Assembly: GCA_945870225.1 (NCBI GenBank) | Contig: CAMBRF010000007.1 | Location: 40,643-104,642, forward strand | Direction of reading: 5' to 3' | Source: PVC group bacterium | Lineage (GTDB): Bacteria > Verrucomicrobiota > Kiritimatiellia > CAIKKV01 > CAITUY01 | DNA length: 64,000 nucleotides | Shown here: positions 46,669-54,220 of the stretch, one piece after another | Layout of the letters: each line of letters opens with the position of its first letter | How positions within the stretch are numbered: the first letter of the stretch is position 1 | The notes under the pieces: generated by a model | What the model saw: only the letters and a program-made list of their open reading frames with translations | What the model was told of the DNA's origin: nothing | Databases searched by the model: none | Translations under genes and position numbers: made by a program

Positions 46669-46797
46669 ACGAGGCGGGACGCCTCGTCTACTTTAGCAGG
46701 AAGGCTTGTAGAGTAGACGAGGCGTCTCGCCTCGTTCCTTTCACGCAGCAGGGATCCCGACGAGGCGGGACGCCTCGTCTACTTTAGCAGGAAAGCC
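46669..46797. repeat. Three GTAG-type REP palindromes between mgtC-like gene and uppP
   Basis: Copies: A 46669-46687, B 46717-46735 and C 46760-46778, each ACGAGGCG-N3-CGCCTCGT. B is preceded by GTAG (46713-46716); A and C are followed by CTAC, that is GTAG on the other strand, the same foot sequence that REP elements of RAYT systems carry. A and C also share CTACTTTAGCAGGAA(G/A)GC, which in C is the end of uppP. A fourth core is at 29.7 kb. Confidence 0.85.
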
Positions 46798-47606
46798 GCA
46801 GTGACCAGGGCCAGGGCGATGCGGTAGTACCCGAAGACGGCCAGGGGATGCTTCTGAAGATAGTGAACCATCCACTTGACGGCCATGGCGGCTGAAAGCG
46901 CCGCAACCAGCAATCCGATTCCGGGGGCCAGCCATCCGTAAAGCCGGATCATGTCCGGCCCGTACTTGGCCGCATCAAGCACGGTTGACGCAGAGAGGGT
47001 GATCAAGCCCAACAGGAAGCTGAACTCCACCGCGGCACCCAGGGTCAACCCGGCCAACAGGCCGCCCAGAATGGTGGCCAGACTCCGGCTTGTTCCCGGC
47101 CACATGGCCAGACATTGAATGAACCCGATGATCAGGGCCATCTTCCAGGTCAGTTCGGCCAGTGACGATCCGCGAACCTCGCGCTGACGCGGGGTAATCA
47201 GGTAGCGATCCGCTACCAGAATCACGATCCCGCCCACCAGCCAGGCGACCGTGATGGGCCAGATGCCAAAGAGGTATTGTTTGATGACCTTCTCGAAGGT
47301 CAGTCCGATCACGGCGGCCGGAAGAAATGCCACGATCAGGTTGGCGGAGAGCTTGAGTCCTTCCGGATTCCGGCCTAGACAGCCTTCCGCCATCTGCCTG
47401 ACCCGGCGGAAGTACAGGCCCACGACGGCCAGGATGGCGCCCAGTTGGATGCATACGGCGTAGGCATCGGCCGCCTCGCGCGTGGCGGCTGTCTGGCCGA
47501 TGCCCATGAGTCGCTGGGCCAGCAGGAGGTGCCCGGTGGAGCTTACGGGCAGATACTCGGTCACGCCCTCAACCACACCCAGAATGGCCGCCTGAAGAAT
47601 CGTCAT
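46779..47606 (-). CDS. uppP: Undecaprenyl-diphosphatase UppP (BacA)
   Basis: 275 residues, about eight membrane helices. Dephosphorylates undecaprenyl diphosphate for cell-wall and glycan carrier recycling. Motifs: EGVTEYLPVSSTGHLLL near the N-terminus and WPGTSRSLATI. Its last codons (ending LLK-stop) are supplied by palindromic repeat C. Confidence 0.96.
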   Translation of the reverse strand: MTILQAAILGVVEGVTEYLPVSSTGHLLLAQRLMGIGQTAATREAADAYAVCIQLGAILAVVGLYFRRVRQMAEGCLGRNPEGLKLSANLIVAFLPAAVIGLTFEKVIKQYLFGIWPITVAWLVGGIVILVADRYLITPRQREVRGSSLAELTWKMALIIGFIQCLAMWPGTSRSLATILGGLLAGLTLGAAVEFSFLLGLITLSASTVLDAAKYGPDMIRLYGWLAPGIGLLVAALSAAMAVKWMVHYLQKHPLAVFGYYRIALALVTAAFLLK

Positions 47607-47623
47607 GGCGATCGCCTTCCGTA

Positions 47624-48649
47624 TTACATGATCTTAAGCTTGGGCAGATCCTGAATGTCCACCGCACCGACCAGATGGTGAGCGGCATCCACGACCAGAA
47701 GGTCGTCGATATTGTGCTTTTCGAATATGCGGAGAACCTCCACCGCGAGGTCATCCCGCTTGACGGTGATCGGGTTGCGGGTCATCACGGCATCGATCGT
47801 GTTGAGCAGGAGATCCGGTTGCTGCGGCAGCCGGCGGCGGAGGTCGCCATCGGTAAAGATGCCCAGCACCTTGTTCCTGGAGTCGACGATGCCGGCCATG
47901 CCGGTCCGGCTGCGCGTCATGGCCAGGATCGCATCCTTGACCAGCGCTCCGGAAGGGACCGAGGCCACGCGGTCATCCCGGCGCATGATATCGGAGACCT
48001 TCATCAGAAGGGTCCGCCCGATGGATCCGCCCGGATGAAGCTTGGCGTAGTCCTCCAGTTTGAAACCACGGGCTTGGAGGAGGACCATGGCCAGGGCATC
48101 GCCGACGGCCAGTGTGGCGGTGGTGCTCGTGGTGGGGGCCATGTTGAACGGGCAGGCCTCGCGATCCACCGCGACGGAGATGGCCATATCACTCAGCCGG
48201 GCCAGGGCGCTCTTCAGGTTGCCCGTGAGTGCGATGATGGTAACATCGAACCGGCGGACGAGCGGAATGAGGTTGATGATTTCCTCCGATTCGCCGCTGT
48301 AACTGAGGGCCAGCAGGACATCGCCGCTGGCCAGAATGCCCAGGTCGCCATGGATGGCCTGGGTGGGGTTCAAGGTGACGCTGGTGGTCCCCGTGCTGGC
48401 CAGGGTGGCGGAAATCTTCTCACCGATATGGAGATTTTTGCCGACCCCGGTGACCACCACCTTTCGGCCGTTGCGGGTCGCCGTGATGATCGTCTCAACC
48501 GCCTGACTGAACCCGGCGTTCAGATTGGCCCGGACTTTCTGAAGTCCCTCGATTTCCATGTCGATGATTTTACGGCCGCGTTTGACGAACTCAGCGGTGT
48601 CTGAAGGACGTGGTTTCGGTTGAATCCGAGGGCTGGGTTTGGCTTTCAT
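47624..48649 (-). CDS. kdsD: Arabinose-5-phosphate isomerase (KdsD/KpsF/GutQ)
   Basis: 341 residues. N-terminal SIS domain with GVGKNLHIGEKISATL and the catalytic-type APTTSTTATLAVGDALA, then two CBS domains (about 205-330). It makes arabinose 5-phosphate for Kdo synthesis, implying LPS with Kdo. Directly upstream of uppP (17-base gap). Confidence 0.94.
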   Translation of the reverse strand: MKAKPSPRIQPKPRPSDTAEFVKRGRKIIDMEIEGLQKVRANLNAGFSQAVETIITATRNGRKVVVTGVGKNLHIGEKISATLASTGTTSVTLNPTQAIHGDLGILASGDVLLALSYSGESEEIINLIPLVRRFDVTIIALTGNLKSALARLSDMAISVAVDREACPFNMAPTTSTTATLAVGDALAMVLLQARGFKLEDYAKLHPGGSIGRTLLMKVSDIMRRDDRVASVPSGALVKDAILAMTRSRTGMAGIVDSRNKVLGIFTDGDLRRRLPQQPDLLLNTIDAVMTRNPITVKRDDLAVEVLRIFEKHNIDDLLVVDAAHHLVGAVDIQDLPKLKIM

Positions 48650-48688
48650 AAGGTTTGCAACGTAGCACAGGTCCCCAGCGTAATTCCA

Positions 48689-49981
48689 TCAGATTGTGCT
48701 TCGGGTCAGGCGGGCTACGAACATTCCGTTGCTGTTTCCCTGCCAGGGATAAACCCAGGCGTGGCCGGTACAGGGGGCGCCGTCGAGCGGGTGGGGGAAG
48801 GCGGCTAAACTGAATTCGGGTGAGGCGGCGAGAAAGCGGGAGATGACGCCCTCGTTTTCCATCTCGGTCAGGGTGCAGGTGGCGTAAACAAGCACCCCGC
48901 CGTGTCGGACCCGCTGGGCGCAGTTCGCGAGCAATTCCGTTTGCACGGCCGTCAGGCGCTCCACTTCATTGCGGCTCGTCCGCCACCGGGCGTCCGGATT
49001 GCGGTGCCAGGTGCCGATCCCCGAACACGGGGCATCCACCAGAACCCCGTCAAACAGCTCGTTCGGCAGGGAATCCTTCAGGCCGTCCCAGAGCTTGGTT
49101 TTAACCCCTGAAACGTCCGCCTCACGCAGGCGGCGCTCCAGGCTTTCGAGAATTCCGGGCCGGATGTCGGTGGCCAGCACTCGGCCCTGTCCGGCCATCA
49201 GGTCGACCAGATGCAGGGTTTTCCCGCCGGATCCACAACAGGCATCCCACCAGCGTTCGCCTGAATGGGGGGCACAGATCAGTCCGGTGATCTGGGAGGA
49301 GAGATCCTGAATCTCCATGATTCCTTTCAGCTGGGGCGAGAGCGCCCGCAGGTTGACGCCGCGCGGGACGGACAGGGCATCGGGAATCCGGGCGGGACTC
49401 CGGGGTTCGGCTCCCGCACTGCACAGGGCGGTCATGATCTTCGCCTTGCTGCCGGGCCGCGCGCGTAGCCAGGTGGGCGGCGGAGTCTGGAAGGACGTGA
49501 TGGTTTGCAGGACGTGGGCGGCGGCTTCGGCATCCGGAGGAAGTCGGAGCAACCCCGGGACCCAGTCTGGAACCAGTGCCAGCGGGGAGGGGGCGGGCGC
49601 GCCGGTCATGCGGGCGAGGCCGGCTGCCTTGGCGGCGAGATCCAGCGTGCCGAGCGGTTCGAGCGGGACCGTCGCCAGCCGGGTCGGTTCCGCCAGCAGT
49701 CTGACGGCCTCGTTGATTTCCTGCGCCTCGAGGCAGTGGGCCAGCACACAGGCGGTTTCAAGATCGGGGGCGGCGGTGAGCCAGCCTTTCCACCGGAAAT
49801 AGGCAAAGACGGTCTCGGAAAATAACCGGCGATCCCGTGAACCGAATTCGGAGTGCTGACGATAGAATGCGGCCAGAGTAGAATCAGCAGGCGAACCCGC
49901 CTCAACCGCCGCGACCGTATCGCGGAGAATCTGAATGAGAACATCGGCCTGACGGCGAAGTTTTTTAGGAGCGAGTTGCAT
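48689..49981 (-). CDS. 16S rRNA m5C methyltransferase RsmB-like (NOL1/NOP2/sun)
   Basis: 430 residues. N-terminal NusB-like helical domain, then a Rossmann SAM-binding domain with DACCGSGGKT and both catalytic cysteine motifs (DAPCSGIGTWHRNPDARWR and YATCTLTEMENE). It probably methylates cytosine 967 of 16S rRNA. ATG at 49981 chosen; an upstream in-frame TTG at 50002 adds seven residues. Confidence 0.9.
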   Translation of the reverse strand: MQLAPKKLRRQADVLIQILRDTVAAVEAGSPADSTLAAFYRQHSEFGSRDRRLFSETVFAYFRWKGWLTAAPDLETACVLAHCLEAQEINEAVRLLAEPTRLATVPLEPLGTLDLAAKAAGLARMTGAPAPSPLALVPDWVPGLLRLPPDAEAAAHVLQTITSFQTPPPTWLRARPGSKAKIMTALCSAGAEPRSPARIPDALSVPRGVNLRALSPQLKGIMEIQDLSSQITGLICAPHSGERWWDACCGSGGKTLHLVDLMAGQGRVLATDIRPGILESLERRLREADVSGVKTKLWDGLKDSLPNELFDGVLVDAPCSGIGTWHRNPDARWRTSRNEVERLTAVQTELLANCAQRVRHGGVLVYATCTLTEMENEGVISRFLAASPEFSLAAFPHPLDGAPCTGHAWVYPWQGNSNGMFVARLTRSTI

Positions 49982-50012
49982 AAAGGGAAGAATCCAATCC
50001 AAAGCTGACTTT

Positions 50013-50096
50013 CAACGACCAACGACCAACGACTAACAACCAACGACTAACGACTAACGACCAACGACCAACGACTAACAACCAACGACTAACGAC
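50013..50096. repeat. Heptamer microsatellite, 12 units of (C/T)AAC(G/A)AC
   Basis: Twelve consecutive 7-base units (CAACGAC, TAACGAC, TAACAAC) without interruption. It lies just upstream of the rsmB-like start and includes the stop and last codons of the M20 peptidase gene (its ending reads FESR-stop). Confidence 0.9.
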
Positions 50097-51459
50097 TCTC
50101 GAATCGCCCCAGCAGCAGGCCGGTATAGAGATACCCCTTTTTGAATTGATCAAGGGAGTAGGATTCGTTCGGGGCGTGGATATTATCCTCCTCGCTGCCG
50201 AAGCCGACGAGGAGCGCCTGCCCGCCGGCAATGGCGGGAAGATAGGACAGGATCGGGACGGAAGCGCCTTCCCAGAGAAAAGCCAGAGGCTGGTCCGAAA
50301 GCTCGGACAAGACCTGCCGCGCCAGAAGGACGGCGGGTGATTCCAGGTCGACCCGGACGGCAGGGCCGCCGATGCCCTGCTCGGTGATCTCCAGTTTCAG
50401 GCCGGCCGGGACATTCCGCTGGAGATGGGAAATGATCGCTTCCAGAATCCGGGCAGGTTGCTGACCCGGCACGAGACGGGCGGAAATTTTGATCTCGGCG
50501 CGGGAAGGAATGATGGTTTTGCTGCCGGTGCCGCCGTATCCCGAATGAATGCCGTTGAGATCGATGGCGGGGCGGAAGGCGGTGCGGTCAATAGGACTGT
50601 AGCCTTGCTCGCCGCCCAGTGGTTGGACCCCGGTCAGGGAGGCGTAACGGTTGGCGTCGAGAGGTTCGGCATTGGCCAGGGCGCGTTCAGCCTGGGAGGG
50701 TTCTTGAACACCGTCATAGAAACCGGGTACGGCCACACGGCCGGAGGCATCATGCAGGGAGGCGGCCAGACGGGCGATGCCGAGGGCGGGATTGGGGGCC
50801 CGCCCGCCGTGAACGCCCGAGTGCAGGTCGTGGTCGGGACCGGTCAGCACAGCGGTCAGGTGAATGATGCCGCGCAGGCCCATGGTGAGGGTGGGGGCGC
50901 CTGAACTGACGGTGCCGGTGTCGGCGGCCATGACGATATCGGCTTTCAGGGCGGCTTTTTCCCGATCGAGCACCTTCAGGATGGGCATCTGGCCGGTCTC
51001 TTCATCGCCCTCAATCAGGATTTTCAGGGTGGCATCCAACTGGTTCGCGCGGACCAGGGTTTCGATGGCTTTGAGGGCGGCGAAGACCTGTCCCTTATTA
51101 TCCTGAGCCCCACGCGCGTAGAGGCGATCCTGGCGCAGGGTCGGATTGAAGGGGGGCGTGAGCCAGAGATTGAGCGGGTCGGCGGGTTGAACATCGTAAT
51201 GGCCGTAGAAAAGAACCGTTGGGGCGCCGGGCTTGCCGGGCCGCTCAGCTAGAACGACCGGGTGCGAAGCCGTCGGGATCAGACGCACGGCGAAACCCAG
51301 CGCCGCGAGGTGATCGGCAAGCCACTGTGCGCATTGGTTGCAGTCCGCGGCGTGATCGGGATCGGTGCTGACGCTGGGGAAGGCGAGGAACTCGCTCCAT
51401 TCCCGGAGGTACCGGTCCCGGTTGGCCTCAAAGGTCTTATCCAATTCAATTTTCGTCAT
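50089..51459 (-). CDS. M20 family metallopeptidase (dipeptidase)
   Basis: 456 residues. Two-zinc site: YGHYDVQPADP (His, Asp), the catalytic EGDEETG (Glu-Glu), and later DLHSGVHGG with the dimerisation domain in the middle. Acts as a cytoplasmic dipeptidase or deacylase. Followed by the heptamer repeat, which supplies its last codons. Confidence 0.92.
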   Translation of the reverse strand: MTKIELDKTFEANRDRYLREWSEFLAFPSVSTDPDHAADCNQCAQWLADHLAALGFAVRLIPTASHPVVLAERPGKPGAPTVLFYGHYDVQPADPLNLWLTPPFNPTLRQDRLYARGAQDNKGQVFAALKAIETLVRANQLDATLKILIEGDEETGQMPILKVLDREKAALKADIVMAADTGTVSSGAPTLTMGLRGIIHLTAVLTGPDHDLHSGVHGGRAPNPALGIARLAASLHDASGRVAVPGFYDGVQEPSQAERALANAEPLDANRYASLTGVQPLGGEQGYSPIDRTAFRPAIDLNGIHSGYGGTGSKTIIPSRAEIKISARLVPGQQPARILEAIISHLQRNVPAGLKLEITEQGIGGPAVRVDLESPAVLLARQVLSELSDQPLAFLWEGASVPILSYLPAIAGGQALLVGFGSEEDNIHAPNESYSLDQFKKGYLYTGLLLGRFESR

Positions 51460-51474
51460 GATGTCCTAACTCGT

Positions 51475-51524
51475 GGGAGGGCGCGCATGGTGCGCGCCGC
51501 GGACGGCGACACGCCGTCCCTCCC
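51475..51524. repeat. Three-way-junction palindrome (BIME-like)
   Basis: Outer arms GGGAGGG (51475-51481) and CCCTCCC (51518-51524) enclose two perfect 8-base hairpins: GGCGCGCA/TGCGCGCC (51480-51498) and GGACGGCG/CGCCGTCC (51501-51519). It lies between the phoH-like gene end and the M20 peptidase start, on the same strand. It looks like two REPs back to back; it may also be the phoH mRNA end. Confidence 0.75.
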
Positions 51525-51544
51525 AAAGATGCGATCCCGCTCAT

Positions 51545-52855
51545 CTACAGCAACTCGGCGGCGATGGCGGCGAGGGAACTGCGCTCACTCTTGGTGAGGG
51601 TGACATGGCCGTGAATGGCGTGCGTTTTCAGGCGCTCAACCGCGTAGGCCAGGCCGTTGCTGCTGGCATCAAGGTAAGGGTTGTCGATCTGGTAGGGGTC
51701 GCCGGTCAGCACCATCTTGGTGCCTTCGCCGGCCCGGCTGATCACGGTCTTCACCTCGTGCGGGGTCAGGTTCTGGGCCTCATCCACGATGATGAACTGA
51801 CGGGGGATCGACCGGCCGCGAATGTAGGTCAGGGCCTCGAGTTCGATGACCTCGTCCCGCTGCAATTTCTCAATGCGTTCGCGGATGGTGTGTTTATGTT
51901 CGCCGGAACTCGACTTCGTCAGCAGGTACGTCAGGTTGTCGAAGATCGGCATCATCCAGTTGGCGAGCTTCTCCTCCTTGTTGCCGGGCAGATAGCCGAT
52001 ATCCTTGCCGAAGGGCATGATGGGGCGGGTCACCAGGATGCGGTCATAGCGCTTCTGGTTGACGGTTTTCTCCAGGCCGGCGGCGAGCGCGAGGAGGGTT
52101 TTCCCCGTACCGGCGGGCCCCATGAGGGTGACGATGTGGACGGAGTCGTCCATCAGGAGTTCAATGGCCATGCGTTGTTCGCGGCTGCGCGGCTTGATGT
52201 GCCAGATGTTGTCGATCTTGGGATTGAGTTGGACCAGGGTTCCGTTTCCACCGGCGCGGGTCAGCGCCGTCTGGTGTGTGGCGCCGTCCGCGATCAGATT
52301 TACGAACTCGTTGGGCAGCAAGTCGGTATTCGGCAGTTCCACTGTCCGGTTGGCGTAGAATTCGTCGATGACCTCGGGGCGCACGGTCATATCCCGGCAG
52401 CCGGTAAAGAGTTCATCGAAATTGACCTTCTGCTTCTCGAAATCCATCACCTCGATGCCCAGGGCATCGGCCTTGATGCGGGCGTTGATGTCTTTTGTGA
52501 CGAAGATGACGCGCTCGCCCTGTTTGTGAAGGGCAAAGGCCACGCGGATGATGCGATTGTCGGGGATCTCGTCCTGCAGATCCATGTCCCGGATGAGGCC
52601 ATGACCGGTGACGATCTTCAGAATGCCGCCGTTTTCCATCTGGACGCCATCCCCCAGGCGGCCGCGTGTCCGGAGGGCATCAAGGCGGCGGATGACGCCG
52701 CGAGCGTTCCGTCCGAGTTCATTGGCTTCCTTCTTGAACTTGTCGAGTTCCTCGATGACAGCCATCGGCAGGACGACGGTGTTATCCGCAAACGATTCGA
52801 TGCAAGTGAGGTCATGGAGGAGGACGTTGGTGTCGAGGACGAATATCTTATTCAT
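51545..52855 (-). CDS. PIN-PhoH fusion protein (PhoH2/YlaK-type)
   Basis: 436 residues. N-terminal PIN nuclease domain (about 1-150: DTNVLLHD, DINARIKADALG) and C-terminal PhoH NTPase (P-loop GPAGTGKTLLA, Walker B FIIVDEAQNLT). PIN-PhoH proteins unwind and cut RNA. ATG at 52855 starts exactly with the PIN motif; a longer upstream extension is rejected. Confidence 0.93.
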   Translation of the reverse strand: MNKIFVLDTNVLLHDLTCIESFADNTVVLPMAVIEELDKFKKEANELGRNARGVIRRLDALRTRGRLGDGVQMENGGILKIVTGHGLIRDMDLQDEIPDNRIIRVAFALHKQGERVIFVTKDINARIKADALGIEVMDFEKQKVNFDELFTGCRDMTVRPEVIDEFYANRTVELPNTDLLPNEFVNLIADGATHQTALTRAGGNGTLVQLNPKIDNIWHIKPRSREQRMAIELLMDDSVHIVTLMGPAGTGKTLLALAAGLEKTVNQKRYDRILVTRPIMPFGKDIGYLPGNKEEKLANWMMPIFDNLTYLLTKSSSGEHKHTIRERIEKLQRDEVIELEALTYIRGRSIPRQFIIVDEAQNLTPHEVKTVISRAGEGTKMVLTGDPYQIDNPYLDASSNGLAYAVERLKTHAIHGHVTLTKSERSSLAAIAAELL

Positions 52856-52940
52856 AAGGCCGTTAGGTTTCTCCGATGGATTGCGGCGTACCATGCCACA
52901 AATCGAAGGAATGGGCCAGTCTGAATGACGATTTTCTTGA

Positions 52941-53945
52941 ATGTGGAATATTGATTTGGGTAGGGTGATTGGCATGAACGGTGATAGCCGGGAAAACACG
53001 AATCTATGCTTCCAGCGGGGCAAGCCCGCTGGGGAGCCAAACACGTCGCAGGTAGTCAAGCCAGCTGGGGAGCCAAACACGTCGCAGGTGGCTGCGCTCC
53101 CGGTGGGCTTGTCCCACCGGAGCGGAAAATCCTTCTTGGTGACCCGCCCGCCACTTTATACCGCCCATAACCTCCACCCCGCCTTTTCCCTCCGCTACGA
53201 CTGGACCGGCTGGCCCACCGACGGCACGTCCCTGCCGCCTGCCACTGGCGCCATTGCGCTTGAAGCGGCGCTTTCATGGGAACCCGATGGATTGCGCCTT
53301 CTCGAAGCTCATGCCACGGCGGACAAGATCCAGCTGCTCTTCAGCGCCTTACCGCAAATCAGTCCTGTTTTCTGTTGCATGCGGGCCAAAGGTCGCCTGC
53401 AACATGCGTTGCGCAAGGCGGGGCTACCTGTGGCTTTCAGTCGCAAGGTGAGCTTTCGCAGTCTTGGCGAAAACACCACGCCTGACGTGGAAGGCTATGT
53501 CCGCAAGCAAGTCAGCAAGGAGGGGTTTGCTGACCCGCGGTTCGAGAAGATCATGCAGGATTTTACGCTGAGGTGTCCTGATGTGGTCCTGTCCGAGCCG
53601 TTCGAGTCGCACAGTGGACGGTACTGGTATAACCTTCACGTTGTCCTGGTTGTGGCCGGTCGGTTCAGAATCACGAATCCTGTAAAACTTGGCCAAATAC
53701 GCGACGCCGCCTTGGTGACAGCGGGTGAAAGCGGGTGTCGGATCGCCGCAGTGTCGGTGATGCCGGATCATGTCCATATCGCGTTGCGCGGTGCGATCGA
53801 GCGGTCGCCGGAGGAGATTGCCGTGTCGTTCCAGAATGGGTTGGCGCGTGCGGCGGGGTGCCGGGTGTGGCAGGACGGGTATTATGCGGGGACGTTCAGT
53901 GAGTATGACCTGGACGTGATTCGCCGCATCACAAAAAGATCATGA
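52941..53945 (+). CDS. REP-associated tyrosine transposase (RAYT-like), HUH type
   Basis: Up to 334 residues. The C-terminal Y1 domain (about 200-320) has RYWYNLHVVLVVAG, the HUH motif PDHVHIALRG and GYYAGTFSEYDL, where a catalytic Tyr may sit. A preceding domain (about 70-195: RAKGRLQHALRKAG, RSLGENTTPDVEGY) is characteristic of a PVC-type RAYT family. The first 60 residues are coded by REP sequences (two 12-residue repeats), so the true start may be at ATG 52974 or a later GTG/TTG near 53136. RAYTs act on REP hairpins in the same genome. Confidence 0.75.
   Translation: MWNIDLGRVIGMNGDSRENTNLCFQRGKPAGEPNTSQVVKPAGEPNTSQVAALPVGLSHRSGKSFLVTRPPLYTAHNLHPAFSLRYDWTGWPTDGTSLPPATGAIALEAALSWEPDGLRLLEAHATADKIQLLFSALPQISPVFCCMRAKGRLQHALRKAGLPVAFSRKVSFRSLGENTTPDVEGYVRKQVSKEGFADPRFEKIMQDFTLRCPDVVLSEPFESHSGRYWYNLHVVLVVAGRFRITNPVKLGQIRDAALVTAGESGCRIAAVSVMPDHVHIALRGAIERSPEEIAVSFQNGLARAAGCRVWQDGYYAGTFSEYDLDVIRRITKRS
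53012..53032. repeat. REP hairpin, inverted orientation, in transposase leader
   Basis: CCAGCGGG - GCAAG - CCCGCTGG, 8-base perfect stem; read on the other strand the loop is CTTGC, as in the downstream REPs. Confidence 0.8.
53021..53092 (+). repeat. 36-base tandem duplication (in frame)
   Basis: Two copies of a 36-base unit (53021-53056 and 53057-53092) differ at a few positions only and code for KPAGEPNTSQVV and KPAGEPNTSQVA. The first copy starts inside the REP hairpin above. Confidence 0.85.
53094..53132 (+). repeat. REP element 5' of the transposase core
   Basis: GCGCTC, then CCGGTGGG (53100-53107), loop CTTGT, CCCACCGG (53113-53120), then AGCGGAAAATCC. The same block, with a C-G for T-A change on both sides of the stem, recurs at 54090-54129. 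Confidence 0.88.
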
Positions 53946-53948
53946 TCT

Positions 53949-53969
53949 CCTGCCGGACAAGCCGGCAGG
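53949..53969. repeat. REP-like hairpin after the transposase gene
   Basis: CCTGCCGG - ACAAG - CCGGCAGG, perfect 8-base stem four bases past the stop codon; on the other strand the loop reads CTTGT. It overlaps the first tandem repeat unit below. Confidence 0.75.
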
Positions 53970-54084
53970 TGGATAATCAAGCGGGCAAGCCGGCAGGTGG
54001 ATAATCAAGCGGGCAAGCCGGCAGGGGGATAATCAAGCGGACAAGCCGGCAGGGGGATAATCAAGCGGGCAAGCCGGCAGGTGG
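53958..54084 (+). repeat. 28-base tandem repeat, 4.5 copies
   Basis: Units 53958-53985, 53986-54013, 54014-54041 and 54042-54069 plus a partial copy to 54084, with unit CAAGCCGGCAGG(T/G)GGATAATCAAGCGG(G/A) in pieces. Only single-base differences, no unique spacers. Each unit holds half of a REP hairpin (CAAGCCGGCAGG). Confidence 0.9.
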
Positions 54085-54089
54085 GATCG

Positions 54090-54129
54090 GCGCTCCCGGC
54101 GGGCTTGCCCCGCCGGACGCGGAAAATCC
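54090..54129 (+). repeat. REP element 3' of the transposase
   Basis: GCGCTC, CCGGCGGG (54096-54103), CTTGC, CCCGCCGG (54109-54116), ACGCGGAAAATCC. Same orientation and architecture as 53094-53132. The rest of 54130-54220 holds no recognisable gene. Confidence 0.85.
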
Positions 54130-54220
54130 GGCTCTTTCATGCCCGATATTGCTGTTGCATACAGGGGGTGGGGCGGGGTAAATTTAACCCGTGGGAACGT
54201 GATAATCTCCAGCTGCACAA

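Noticed and set aside
53958..54084. CRISPR array
   Set aside because: The 28-base units are contiguous with no unique spacers and no cas genes are nearby; it is a tandem repeat.
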